DNA from: Fidelibacterota bacterium | GTDB lineage: Bacteria > Fidelibacterota > Marinisomatia > SCGC-AAA003-L08 > TS1B11 | NCBI GenBank assembly: GCA_020354025.1 | Contig: CP070638.1 | Span: 719,999-783,998 of the forward strand | Length of the DNA: 64,000 nt | Reading direction: 5' to 3' | Shown: positions 47,212 through 56,615 of the stretch, one piece after another | How the letters are laid out: every line of letters starts with the position of its first letter | How positions within the stretch are numbered: position 1 is the first letter of the stretch | Translations under genes and position numbers: made by a program | The notes under the pieces: model-generated | The model's database searches: none | Seen by the model: the letters and a program-made list of their open reading frames with translations, nothing else | Told to the model about the DNA's origin: nothing

Positions 47212-47433
47212 GTACCGCTACTCCTATTTTCATGCCCGGGATTCGAAGTGATAGACTAGGCCCTTTAGATACACCAGGATGGCTGGTTGGTTAGCCCGCA
47301 CAAAGGCACATACAGCTGTATAAACGAATACGTCCGCCATAAAATAGAGGTGCTACTATCTAACACATCACCTCACCTCAGCCCTCCCTGCGACTGAACA
47401 ATAAGGGATCATTTAACCGGATTGGTCTTGATG

Positions 47434-47521
47434 CGGAGAGGGAGGGATTCGAACCCTCGACCCGGGATTACCGAGCACTCGCGTTCCAGGCGAGCTCCTT
47501 AAGCCACTCGGACACCTCTCC
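47434..47521 (-). tRNA. tRNA-Ser (GGA anticodon)
   Basis: 88 bases on the minus strand. The acceptor stem is GGAGAGG/CCTCTCC with discriminator G. The anticodon stem is CTCGC/GCGAG with loop CTGGAAC (anticodon GGA). A long variable arm follows, and the T loop is GGTTCGAATCC, as expected for a class II serine tRNA. No CCA is encoded. Confidence 0.95.
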
Positions 47522-47661
47522 TAGCCTGTGAAATTTAGTCGTTTATCCAAGATTAAGTCAATTACCCCTGGGCGAAAGGATAGCCCGGCATCTTGCCGAT
47601 GCGCTACCTGGAATTCCCCCGTCCAACGACGATAAGCGGGACCGTAAGGAGATCAGGTGTG

Positions 47662-47749
47662 CGGAGGAGGAGGGATTCGAACCCCCGGACCGGGGATACC
47701 GGTCAACGGTTTTCAAGACCGCCGCTTTCGACCACTCAGCCACTCCTCC
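47662..47749 (-). tRNA. tRNA-Ser (TGA anticodon)
   Basis: 88 bases on the minus strand. The acceptor stem is GGAGGAG/CTCCTCC with discriminator G. The anticodon stem is GCGGT/ACCGT with loop CTTGAAA (anticodon TGA). A long variable arm and a standard T loop (GGTTCGAATCC) follow. No CCA is encoded. It lies 140 bases from the other serine tRNA. Confidence 0.95.
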
Positions 47750-47877
47750 AAAACCAGGCAGCAGTGTATATTAAAGGCAAACAGACCCAGCGTTCAACTA
47801 TCTAATTACGCCTGAACGCAAAGTATATCGAACTTTCAGCCCAGTTTGACGGCGCCGCGACACCCGGGCAGCACTTC

Positions 47878-49146
47878 CTAATGAGCAGTCTGTTGCCGAA
47901 AGATGATCCTGATGTCATTCACATTCGTACCGGTAGGCCCTGTTTTGATAAGATCACCCAGTTCTGAGAAGAATGTGTACGCATCGTTGTTATCCAGCAA
48001 GGCCTGCGGTTCAAGTCCCCGGAGTGCCGCCCGCTCCAGTGTGTCCGGTGTCACGATTGCGCCGGCGGCATCCCCGGTGCCATCGATGCCATCAGTGTCA
48101 GCGGCCAGGGCGTAGATGCCCGGTTCTCCGCGGAGCGCCATAGCCAGGGTCAGCAGGAATTCCAGGTTTGGCCCACCCCGACCCTTACCACGAACAATGA
48201 CCGTCGTCTCACCACCGGTGAGCGAAGCCTGACCGGACAAGAGCCTTTTTGCTTGTTCTGCGCAATCCAGTGCCACCAGCTGCGACTCGCCTTCGATCCG
48301 ATCATCTGCCGCCTGGGTATCGAATCCCTGTGCCCGGAGTACTCCCGCTGCTGCCTCCAGCGCCTGAGCAGCGGTTACTATCAATCGGTTCTCAACTCGC
48401 CGGAAAATAGTCGCGCCGGGTTTCGGTGACTCATCAACATCACCAATAACACCTGCTTCAAGATGAGCCCTTACGGACGGAGCATCTATATCATACCGGT
48501 CCAGAACAGCCAGGGCATCGGCATAGGTACCAGGATCAGGTACGGTCGGCCCTGAAGCAATCACCGAGAGATCATCACCTACTACGTCGGAGACGATCAG
48601 GCTCAGAACTTGAGCCGGTTGGGCCGCTGCTGCCAAACGGCCTCCTTTAACACCGGAAACGTGCTTGCGTACCGTGTTCAATTCACCGATGGTGGCACCG
48701 GACTTAAGCAGGAGTTTCGTCAACTCCATCTTCTGTCCAAGGCTGATGCCGTGGGGCAGCGATAACAGAGCTGAGCCTCCACCGGAGATCAGGCAAAGCA
48801 CGAGATCATCAGAAGTCAATCCCTTAACTGTGCTCAGCACCTCACGGGTAGCCTCCACGCCAGCTTGATCGGGGATCGGATGCCCCGCCTCGAGCACGCG
48901 AATTCGTCGCAGTCCATCCTCGCCGATGTGGCCATAGGGAGTGATTACTACACCAGAAGCTGTTTCCTGCCAGGCATCTTCCACCGCTAGAGCCATCCGG
49001 CTGGCAGCTTTTCCCGCACCCACCACTACAACCCGACCCATCGGCCGCGGCGGCAGGTGTTCAACAACAGCTCGGTCGGGCTGCGCAGCCTCAACTGCAG
49101 CTTCGAACGTCAGGACGAGGAGTTTACGGGGAGTGTCTGCTTGCAC
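47878..49146 (-). CDS. Glycerate 2-kinase (MOFRL/GckA type)
   Basis: 422 residues. It phosphorylates D-glycerate to 2-phosphoglycerate. The N-terminal DUF4147 domain has VVVGAGKAASRMA, DLVLCLISGGGSALLSLPHG and LNTVRKHVSGVKGGRLA. The MOFRL domain has LTGGETTVIVRGKGRGGPNLEFLL and ALAADTDGIDGTGDAAGAIV. With the aminotransferase upstream it would take serine or glycine carbon via hydroxypyruvate or glyoxylate to glycolysis, though a hydroxypyruvate reductase is not seen here. Confidence 0.93.
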   Translation of the reverse strand: MQADTPRKLLVLTFEAAVEAAQPDRAVVEHLPPRPMGRVVVVGAGKAASRMALAVEDAWQETASGVVITPYGHIGEDGLRRIRVLEAGHPIPDQAGVEATREVLSTVKGLTSDDLVLCLISGGGSALLSLPHGISLGQKMELTKLLLKSGATIGELNTVRKHVSGVKGGRLAAAAQPAQVLSLIVSDVVGDDLSVIASGPTVPDPGTYADALAVLDRYDIDAPSVRAHLEAGVIGDVDESPKPGATIFRRVENRLIVTAAQALEAAAGVLRAQGFDTQAADDRIEGESQLVALDCAEQAKRLLSGQASLTGGETTVIVRGKGRGGPNLEFLLTLAMALRGEPGIYALAADTDGIDGTGDAAGAIVTPDTLERAALRGLEPQALLDNNDAYTFFSELGDLIKTGPTGTNVNDIRIIFRQQTAH

Positions 49147-49191
49147 TCGTCTGGTCAGCTTGATTAACTCGCTACCTGCTCGAGAAATCCC

Positions 49192-50367
49192 TCATGCCAT
49201 CTGGCTGGCGGTGTGCGCTGCCGCTGCTATACTCGCTCCCCGCTCAAACTTTGCACCCTGATCGGCCAGGCACTTTTCCAGGGCTGACAGGAACAGCATA
49301 ACGTTACTCAAGGTTGATGAAAAACCCATGAGACCGATGCGCCACGCCTTTCCTTTGAAATCGCCTAGTCCGCCGGCGATCTCGATATTGAACTCGCTCA
49401 ACAGCTGGCTGCGAACCGCTGCATCGTCAATACCAGCGGGTACGGCGACGGCGTTAACCATGGGCAGCTCGTATCCCGGCTGGGTAATATAGTCAATACC
49501 GATCGCCGTCAGTCCCGCCCGCAATATTTTATGATTCGCCAGGTGGCGGGCCCAACGGTTTTCCAATCCCTCCTCCTTTACTACCCGCAGAGCTTCCAGC
49601 AATGCGTATGACATATTGATCGGTGCCGTATGGTGATACCGGTGTTGGGTTCCCCAATATTCGCGGATCACTGACAGGTCCAGGTAGAAACTCTGAATCT
49701 TGGTCTTACGATTCTCGACCACTTCTATCGCAGCATCACTGAAGGTAACAGGTGCGAGTCCCGGTGGACATGAAATGCACTTCTGCGACCCGGAATAACA
49801 GGCGTCAATCTGCCAGCCGTCAACGTCGACATTCATTCCGGCCAAGCTGGCGACAGCATCCACCAGTAACAAAGCCCCATGCTCGTGCACTATCCTTGAA
49901 ATCTCCTCAATCGGCTGGCCGGCTCCGGTCGAAGTCTCAGCGTGTACCACTCCTACTACCTTGGCCGGTTTTTTTTCTAGTGCCGACTCAATCTGTTCAG
50001 GAAGAAAAACCTTCCCCCATTCCACTTCGATTATGGATACATCCGCGCCACAGCGCTGAGCAACATCGGCCATACGCCTGCTGAAAACGCCATTCACACA
50101 GACGAGCATCGGATCACCCGGCTCAATAAGGTTGACGACACAGGCTTCCATTCCAGCGCTGCCGCTACCGGACATGGTCAGCGTCAGCTCATTCCTGGTT
50201 TGGAACGTGTATTGGAGCAATTCGCGAATATCGTGCAGTATTTGCATAAACGCCGGATCAAGGTGCCCGACCGTCGGGCGCGAAAGGGCTTCCAGAACCC
50301 TGGGCTCAACATCAGATGGCCCCGGTGCCATGAGTACTCGTTTCAGATTCGTCGGTGATTTTATCAA
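49192..50367 (-). CDS. Serine/alanine-glyoxylate aminotransferase family protein
   Basis: 391 residues, class V PLP aminotransferase. MAPGPSDVEPRVLEAL near the start, GSGSAGMEACVVNLIEPGD, HAETSTGAGQPIEEI, the Asp in LLVDAVASLAG and the Schiff-base Lys in SGSQKCISCPPGLAPV are all in order. It moves an amino group from serine or alanine to glyoxylate or pyruvate. The gap to the glycerate kinase gene is 45 bases, so the two probably form one operon. Confidence 0.92.
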   Translation of the reverse strand: MIKSPTNLKRVLMAPGPSDVEPRVLEALSRPTVGHLDPAFMQILHDIRELLQYTFQTRNELTLTMSGSGSAGMEACVVNLIEPGDPMLVCVNGVFSRRMADVAQRCGADVSIIEVEWGKVFLPEQIESALEKKPAKVVGVVHAETSTGAGQPIEEISRIVHEHGALLLVDAVASLAGMNVDVDGWQIDACYSGSQKCISCPPGLAPVTFSDAAIEVVENRKTKIQSFYLDLSVIREYWGTQHRYHHTAPINMSYALLEALRVVKEEGLENRWARHLANHKILRAGLTAIGIDYITQPGYELPMVNAVAVPAGIDDAAVRSQLLSEFNIEIAGGLGDFKGKAWRIGLMGFSSTLSNVMLFLSALEKCLADQGAKFERGASIAAAAHTASQMA

Positions 50368-50480
50368 TTTCTTCTCCTAGGTGTTATTAGCCACGTAATT
50401 GGACTTCTCCAATATCGTCAGATCGAAAAAAACTTGCAGCCTATTTCTAAAGTGCAATCTCTATTTATAGTTCATCTGTG

Positions 50481-52106
50481 TCAGGAACCTATCTCAAGGG
50501 CTTTCTCATTGATTTTCTTCAGGCTGTTTCTTGCCTGGAAAACCAGAACAACGGCAACCACAAAAAGTAAGACCGTAACCAGCAGCAGAGGAAGATTTCC
50601 GGCCATAAGATGCTTATAGATAAGGCTCCCCAGAGCGGTCAGTGTGACGCAGAACATGAAATACATCGGGTACTTTACGAAACTGTTCTTTTTCCGGAGT
50701 CCGGCCAGCCATACCGTAACGGCTAACAGCACCAGGGAAGCCAGGAGTTGGTTGGCCGAACCGAATAGCGGCCAGATTGTCTCGCTGGTGCCGGAAAATA
50801 CCAGTAGTCCGGCAAAAACAATCGTCACCAGGGTTCCCACATAGCGATTCCGACTCAGAATTGATTGTCTGCCCTCGCTCTCGAAGAATTCCTGGAACGC
50901 GAACCTACCCAACCTAGTGGCCGTATCCAGAGTAGTCAGGGCAAAGGCCGAGATGGCCAAGGCGGCGAAAGTCACGCCGGCCTCATAAGGCAGGCCCAGG
51001 TGGGAAAGGAATCCACCCACGCCGGAAGAGAAGATACCTATCGGACCGCCGCCCTCACTTGTAACCAGGCGGCTGTAATCCCCCTGCAAGATAGTAACCG
51101 CGGTGATCAACGCCACGACAGCCAGCAGTCCCTCCAGGAGCATGCTGCCATACCCTATTGGCCGGGCGTCTGTTTCCGAACTCAATTGCTTCGATGTCGT
51201 CCCAGAAGAAATCAGTGAATGAAATCCGGATATCGCGCCACAAGCCACCGTAACGAAGAGGATCGGAAAGAGGTAACCCAGTTCCGTGTGGAATTGCGTC
51301 ACCGGGGGAAACGAAATCTCAGGATTGACCACGACAATACCTATCACACTCCCCAGCAGCGTAAAAAACAGCAGGAAGGAGTTCAGATAATCTCTGGGCT
51401 GGAGCAGGATCCATACCGGCGTGACCGCCGCCACAAATACATACCCAAAGAGTACGTATATCCAGAAGTCGTACGATTGTTCAATAGGGAACCGAATCCC
51501 CAGGACCACACAACCCAGCAGGAAGGCCACGCCCACCAGTGATGCCAGCCACAAGGGTGCCTTGAAGCGATAGATTGTAGCCCCGAAAACCACCGCAAGC
51601 AGAATAAAGAGCAAAGAAGATGTGACCGTAGCGGGTTCTTTTACGAAGATACTGGCAACCGCCTTACAGAAAACCGCGATAACCAGAACCAGTAATAACC
51701 AGGTAAAGATCAGAAAGAGCTGCTTCCCAGACCTGCCGATATGGTCCTCGATAACTTCGCCGATGGACTTGCCGCCGTGCCGTATGGAAGCGACCAGTGA
51801 GGAGAAATCATGTACGCCGCCTATGAGTGTGCTTCCGATGAGAATCCAGAGCAATACCGGGACCCACCCAAACACCGCGGCATAGATTGGCCCGAGAATA
51901 GGAGCTGCACCGGCGATAGAAGCGAAATGGTGCCCGAAAAGCACCGGCGCCCTGGCTGGCACGTAGTCAACGCCATCACGCTTCGTGTGCGCGGGAGTAG
52001 CCCTCTCGGGATCAAGGCCATATCTCCGGGCCAGGTTCCGTCCGTAGAAGACGTATGCAGCAACCAAAACAACAATCGAGACAATGATCAGCCAGGAAGC
52101 TCCCAT
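50481..52106 (-). CDS. cstA: Carbon starvation protein A (CstA), short form
   Basis: 541 residues with about 14-16 helices. The N-terminal YGRNLARRYGLDPERATPAHTKRDGVDYVP, then HHFASIAGAAPILGPIYAAVFGW and VGGVHDFSSLVASIRHGGKSIGE-like segments, are the CstA family core. In E. coli the protein has about 700 residues and imports pyruvate or peptides; this shorter form is common in other phyla. It would supply carbon under starvation. It is upstream of the aminotransferase and glycerate kinase on the same strand. Confidence 0.92.
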   Translation of the reverse strand: MGASWLIIVSIVVLVAAYVFYGRNLARRYGLDPERATPAHTKRDGVDYVPARAPVLFGHHFASIAGAAPILGPIYAAVFGWVPVLLWILIGSTLIGGVHDFSSLVASIRHGGKSIGEVIEDHIGRSGKQLFLIFTWLLLVLVIAVFCKAVASIFVKEPATVTSSLLFILLAVVFGATIYRFKAPLWLASLVGVAFLLGCVVLGIRFPIEQSYDFWIYVLFGYVFVAAVTPVWILLQPRDYLNSFLLFFTLLGSVIGIVVVNPEISFPPVTQFHTELGYLFPILFVTVACGAISGFHSLISSGTTSKQLSSETDARPIGYGSMLLEGLLAVVALITAVTILQGDYSRLVTSEGGGPIGIFSSGVGGFLSHLGLPYEAGVTFAALAISAFALTTLDTATRLGRFAFQEFFESEGRQSILSRNRYVGTLVTIVFAGLLVFSGTSETIWPLFGSANQLLASLVLLAVTVWLAGLRKKNSFVKYPMYFMFCVTLTALGSLIYKHLMAGNLPLLLVTVLLFVVAVVLVFQARNSLKKINEKALEIGS

Positions 52107-52375
52107 TTCCTCTATCTCACCTTTCCAATGGTAATGGTGCTATTTTTCCTCGGGGCAGACTGTTGAACTTATGAATAATATTCCAGCCGGATTAACTGTT
52201 CTTTCAAACATGGTCATTATAGACACAGAGTTTAAACAATCGATAGGGGATGAAGGAGTATTGCCGTGAATGAGAGCACTTCCAGTATTAATATTCGCCT
52301 TGATTGTGAACGGTCACCTCAGGAGATATACAACTTGAATCCTTCAGTAACATCCAGTGAATCTACCAGGGGAAG

Positions 52376-53677
52376 ATGAATAGCACCAGCCAACCTGCCA
52401 GCAGGCCCTTCCACGTGCTGGCCAAGCCCATCGGCCCCATCTGCAACCTGAACTGTGAACATTGTTTCTATCTCGTCAAGGAGCAGCTCTATCCCGATGT
52501 GAAGTCCTTCCGCATGACCGAAGAGACGCTGGAGCACTTCATCCAGCAGTACATCGAGGGGCAGCCTGAACACACCCCGGAGGTGAACTTCGCCTGGCAG
52601 GGCGGAGAGCCAACCCTTCTGGGAGTGGAGTTTTTCCAGCAGGCCGTGGAGCTGCAGGAGAGATACCGACGCCCGGGCCTGCGCATTTCCAACTCCCTGC
52701 AGACCAACGGCGTCCTGCTCGATGACCAGTGGGGAGCTTTCCTGCACGAGCAGAATTTCCTGGTGGGGATCAGCATTGACGGCCCCGAGCAGCTCCACGA
52801 CCGCTACCGGCGGGACCGCAAGGGCCGGGGCTCGTTCCGCAGCGCCATGGCCGGCCTGGAGGCGCTCAAGAAGCACGAAGTGGAGTTTAATACGCTTACC
52901 GTTGTGCAGAACGATAATGGAGACCACCCCGATGAGGTCTACGACTTCCTGAAAGAGATCGGCTCCCAGTTCTTCCAGTTCATCCCCATCGTGGAACCCG
53001 AGGGGGACGGAAAGGCATCCTACCGCAGCGTGGGATCGGAGCAGTACGGTCGTTTCCTCAACCGGGTGTTCGACCACTGGCTGGAACAAGAGGACGTGGG
53101 GACCGTCTTTGTGCGGGACTTCGACATGCTGCTCGGCCTGGTCATGGGGCAGCCCTCTTCGGTGTGCGTCCACGCAGAGACCTGCGGGCTGGCGGCGGCC
53201 ATCGAGCATAACGGCGACCTGTACAGCTGCGACCATTTCGTCAACAAGGAGGACCTACTGGGGAACGTAACCGGGCAGACCATCAGCGAGATGATCGACG
53301 GCGTCAAGCAGACGGAGTTCGGCCGGGACAAGCGGGACACCCTGCCGCGCCCCTGCCGGGAATGCCCCTACCTAGCATACTGCTTCGGCGGCTGCCCCAA
53401 GGACCGCCTCGTAAACACCCCCGACGGCGAGCCGGGATTGAACTACCTTTGCGCGGGCTACAAGCTATTCTATAGTCATACCCTGCCTGTCATGGAAAAG
53501 ATGGCCAAGTGCCTGCGGGCGCAGCGTCCGGCCAGCGACTACCATAATATAGAAGCCATTGTTCGAGATATGGCTGTGGCGCAAGGCCTGGCCATGGGGC
53601 GCAACGATCCCTGCCCCTGCGGCAGCGGCCTGAAGTTCAAGAGGTGCTGCGGGGAGAAGGGAGCGAACGCAAATTGA
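52376..53677 (+). CDS. Anaerobic sulfatase-maturating radical SAM enzyme with C-terminal SEC-C motif
   Basis: 433 residues. The radical SAM cluster motif CNLNCEHC (Cys 23, 27, 30) is in the family context KPIGPICNLNCEHCFYL. SPASM-type auxiliary cysteines are in CVHAETCGLAAAIEHNGDLY, SCDHFV and CRECPYLAYCFGGCPKDR. It oxidises the active-site Cys (or Ser) of sulfatases to formylglycine in the cytoplasm without oxygen. The last 30 residues form a SEC-C zinc motif (NDPCPCGSGLKFKRCCG), as in SecA, maybe for docking to export or nascent chains. The sulfatases at 60-64 kb are likely clients. Confidence 0.92.
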   Translation: MNSTSQPASRPFHVLAKPIGPICNLNCEHCFYLVKEQLYPDVKSFRMTEETLEHFIQQYIEGQPEHTPEVNFAWQGGEPTLLGVEFFQQAVELQERYRRPGLRISNSLQTNGVLLDDQWGAFLHEQNFLVGISIDGPEQLHDRYRRDRKGRGSFRSAMAGLEALKKHEVEFNTLTVVQNDNGDHPDEVYDFLKEIGSQFFQFIPIVEPEGDGKASYRSVGSEQYGRFLNRVFDHWLEQEDVGTVFVRDFDMLLGLVMGQPSSVCVHAETCGLAAAIEHNGDLYSCDHFVNKEDLLGNVTGQTISEMIDGVKQTEFGRDKRDTLPRPCRECPYLAYCFGGCPKDRLVNTPDGEPGLNYLCAGYKLFYSHTLPVMEKMAKCLRAQRPASDYHNIEAIVRDMAVAQGLAMGRNDPCPCGSGLKFKRCCGEKGANAN

Positions 53678-54253
53678 AAAATCGAAGATAATTGACTGCC
53701 GCCAGGGTGTTGCCTGCCGGACTTCCAAAATTCCGCAAAATCCCACCAAAATTCTGCATTTTAAAACTTTTTCCTGACGAGGACTGTCTGCGTTCATGCT
53801 GCGCTGGACAGGGGTGTAAATCTCCCTGTTGATAAATGTTTTCATCCCGAGACCAGCGGCGGGAGGGCTCAAGGAGCGACATGGCGGCGGCATTGTCAGC
53901 ATGCTGGAATTTAAACAAAAGACCGGGGATTGTCGTTCGCCTGGTGCGCTATATGCGCGAAGAATCGCTCATCCCCCTCACTCCGCGGGGCCCTATTTCT
54001 CGGGGATAGGGGGAGAAAGAGAATAGCGGGAGGCAGCTACCGGCAAACCAATAAGAATGGAACCGCAGAGAGCGCGGAGAAAAAAATGTTAACCGGCAAG
54101 CTAGCACTGAGGCTAGCCGCTTGCAGCTCGAATCCCGCCGATGGCCCCGCCGTTGGCAGGATTTAGAACGGGATTGATGATGGGAATATGCTATTGATTA
54201 TTTTAATAGCACCATTTTGATGGAAATGAGAATGGGCGAAGGAATAGAATTGA
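53678..54253. other. Gene-free region with short repeats
   Basis: 576 bases between the convergent maturase and the first large secreted protein. It holds a near-duplicate CCAAAATTC(C/T)GCA around 53725-53757, a GCAGAGAGCGCGGAGA motif near 54065 and an imperfect hairpin around 54100-54127 (GCAAGC / GCTTGC outer stem). Open stretches up to about 65 codons exist but have no ribosome site or recognisable product. Nothing here is clearly a gene. Confidence 0.4.
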
Positions 54254-56458
54254 TCAACGGACAATGACGAATTTCTTCATTACCTTCTCGTTGGTCTCGT
54301 TATCCGTGATCACAGCGATATAGAGACCACTGACCACCACCTGACGTGAGGCAGTCGTGTGATCCCAGTATTCGTCGCCGGTACCATCAGTATGTTCGAT
54401 GATATCAATCAACTCACCCAATTGGGTGTAGATCCTGATGGTACAGTAACCCGGGAGATCCAGAAAGCCGAGCTTGTCCTGAATGTCAGGATAGCGAATA
54501 TCCTCATCGGCACCAATATGGTATGGATTGGGAACGATTACGATATCATCAAGGTTATCCGACAGCCGCCCGGACATGACCGGGAAGTAGGTCTGGGTAT
54601 AATACCGGTTACTCTTAAGGGATTCGCCAGTCGGTGTTTTACCGGTCACATCGGTATTTACAGGACCGACTGCCTGTAGGTAATAAAAGTGCCCCAGATT
54701 CACGATCGGTCCATTTTCAGCAGTCACGGCATCTCTATACGCTCTGGCGCTGCCTGGCAGTGTAGCGATCCTCTCATAGTAGGCTGAATGATGGAAGATG
54801 GGTGACGTGCGCCAGACTTCCCATGCTACGGGATCCAGCTCACCCGCATAGGTCTCCCACTTCAGGTCAATGGCTCCGCCGAACGAAGTTACGTCGAAGG
54901 TCGCCGGCGGCAGTGGAGCCTTTGGAATATCAAAGCCGGACTCGTAGTTGGCTTTGGCCCGCTTAAACATGTCAAACAGAGAATCCCTGGATGTCATTAC
55001 CCACTCGTTCTTGGTCATTGAAACGCCGCTGCCGGCCGGCCACTCGATATCAAGTGCATCATCGGCTCCGGAGGCCTTATAGGCGATGCCGATCTCCAGC
55101 TTGGCGCTATCGCTCAGACCGGCGACGCCCTCAGCAACAACCAGATGGACATCATCGCCAGGACTCATCGAGTAAGGACCGAAACCCTCTACAAACGACC
55201 AGCCGTCCCTGTAAGGGATGATCGTCTCCCAAGACTCGGGCCGCGGTGTGGCGAAATACTGCCCCGGCGGCTGCCCCTCATCGCTGGGTTCGACCAAGTC
55301 GGCGTGGTGGGGATAATATCGACCGGTAGTTATATGTTCATTGTACTGGCGGAGCATGAGACTTTCATCGTACTCACTCTCCGCAAGGTCGGGGTGGTCA
55401 CTATTAAGAAAGCCCATGGTTGATGGCTGCCGGCCAGCCAGATCCGCCGGATCGGCTCCATCCGGCCAGGTACCGGCCGGTGTCGGGTCCACGGCATTGG
55501 TCTCATCGTCAGCCGCCTTGTCGGCATGGATGTAGACCCGCCCGGCAAAATGACCGGCCGCCAGACGTCCCAGGGTATCCCCAGGTGCCGAAAGCGCAGA
55601 CCACCAAGAAGGGTTTTCCCGCCACATGGGCTGGCCGAGAGAATTAAACTCTGTCTGTTTGGGATTATATCCAGCCCAGGCATACTGGGCGGTGAAGTCG
55701 ACCCCATAGTCCTCGTGACCGTCACCCACAGCGTCATTCATCGTAAACCTGCCCCACGGCGCACCATCACCGGTAATCCAAGCCGAGGCGGCATGGAATG
55801 CATAGCGTTGAATCCAGAAAAAGTAAACGCCGTTCAGGACTTGGTCAGGCAGCTCCACATCTTCATCCTTATCAACGTCACCGGTATTGGTGAAGGTATA
55901 CTCGATGATGTGGTAGTTGTCATGGAACTGCTGGTCGAAGGCGTAGACCTTCTGCTCCAGCTCGATACCTACCCGGTTAACATTCCGGTTGTAGATCATT
56001 CGGTCAGCCCTCAGCGTGGGATCGACCTCGTCAACCACCGACCAGTAGCGGAAAGAGATATTGCCATTGACCCGCACCACCGGCGGCTCAAACCGGCTGA
56101 CAAGTTTGAACTCCCGACTGAAAAACTGCAAGGTACCTCCGTCACGGGGTCCCAAGTGGGCGATCTTTACCGGCCAGAGTTTGCCGGTCTCATCGGTAAA
56201 GTCCTTAACCGCCACCCACAAGCCCTCCGATATCTTGTTGCCTGAGTTCTTCTCTATGGCAGGAAAGGCTAACTGATTTTCGGCGTCAGCTTCCTCAATC
56301 CGAAGAGCGCCAGCCGCCGTGTAGGGAGAGTGTAAGCGACCGATGGTCATCCATTTATATCTATATTGCGCCTGAAGGAAAGTCGCCGGCAATCCCAGGT
56401 ACAGTGCCAACAACGAGATCGCCGTAAACCGGATGGTGCTATGCAGGGCAGCGATCAT
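54254..56458 (-). CDS. Large secreted protein with sorting-like C-terminus, copy 1 of a tandem pair
   Basis: 734 residues. A signal peptide ends around FLQAQ (residue 30). The body has no enzyme motif I recognise. A fibronectin-III-like part lies near 520-610 (PPATFDVTSFGGAIDLKWETY, WEVWRTSP). The last 90 residues (IVIVPNPYHIG, CTIRIYTQLGELIDIIEH, GLYIAVITDNETNEKVMKKF) match the C-terminal domain that targets proteins to type IX-like export in FCB bacteria. It is about four fifths identical to the 737-residue gene upstream. The ATG has a near-perfect AGGAGGT site. It is probably a surface or extracellular protein, perhaps glycan-related given its neighbours. Confidence 0.8.
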   Translation of the reverse strand: MIAALHSTIRFTAISLLALYLGLPATFLQAQYRYKWMTIGRLHSPYTAAGALRIEEADAENQLAFPAIEKNSGNKISEGLWVAVKDFTDETGKLWPVKIAHLGPRDGGTLQFFSREFKLVSRFEPPVVRVNGNISFRYWSVVDEVDPTLRADRMIYNRNVNRVGIELEQKVYAFDQQFHDNYHIIEYTFTNTGDVDKDEDVELPDQVLNGVYFFWIQRYAFHAASAWITGDGAPWGRFTMNDAVGDGHEDYGVDFTAQYAWAGYNPKQTEFNSLGQPMWRENPSWWSALSAPGDTLGRLAAGHFAGRVYIHADKAADDETNAVDPTPAGTWPDGADPADLAGRQPSTMGFLNSDHPDLAESEYDESLMLRQYNEHITTGRYYPHHADLVEPSDEGQPPGQYFATPRPESWETIIPYRDGWSFVEGFGPYSMSPGDDVHLVVAEGVAGLSDSAKLEIGIAYKASGADDALDIEWPAGSGVSMTKNEWVMTSRDSLFDMFKRAKANYESGFDIPKAPLPPATFDVTSFGGAIDLKWETYAGELDPVAWEVWRTSPIFHHSAYYERIATLPGSARAYRDAVTAENGPIVNLGHFYYLQAVGPVNTDVTGKTPTGESLKSNRYYTQTYFPVMSGRLSDNLDDIVIVPNPYHIGADEDIRYPDIQDKLGFLDLPGYCTIRIYTQLGELIDIIEHTDGTGDEYWDHTTASRQVVVSGLYIAVITDNETNEKVMKKFVIVR

Positions 56459-56468
56459 GGGTACCTCC

Positions 56469-56483
56469 TATCATCTCATGATA
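56469..56483 (-). repeat. Inverted repeat next to the ribosome site, copy 1
   Basis: TATCAT-GAG-ATGATA on the minus strand, a perfect 6 bp palindrome with a 3-base spacer, whose last bases run into AGGAGG before the start codon. The same palindrome with a GAA spacer precedes copy 2. As RNA it would be a small hairpin abutting the Shine-Dalgarno; as DNA it could be an operator. Confidence 0.5.
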
Positions 56484-56615
56484 AGGAGGATTGAAGCAAT
56501 TATGAATCAAGTCATGCAAGGGATCGGTATGATGTCAAATCCGCCGTGAGAGAATAGTACCCGCCCCAGACATTTCGTGTTTCCGGCTCGCCGCGGCAGC
56601 TGGGCCGAAACTCCC

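Noticed and set aside
52319-53236. 305-codon open frame antisense to the sulfatase maturase
   Set aside because: Mirror frame of a strongly supported gene; composition is typical of antisense frames in GC-rich genes, with no domain and no ribosome site.
53829-54026. 65-codon frame after the maturase
   Set aside because: Low-complexity, Gly/Arg-rich, no start context; likely noise in the gene-free region.
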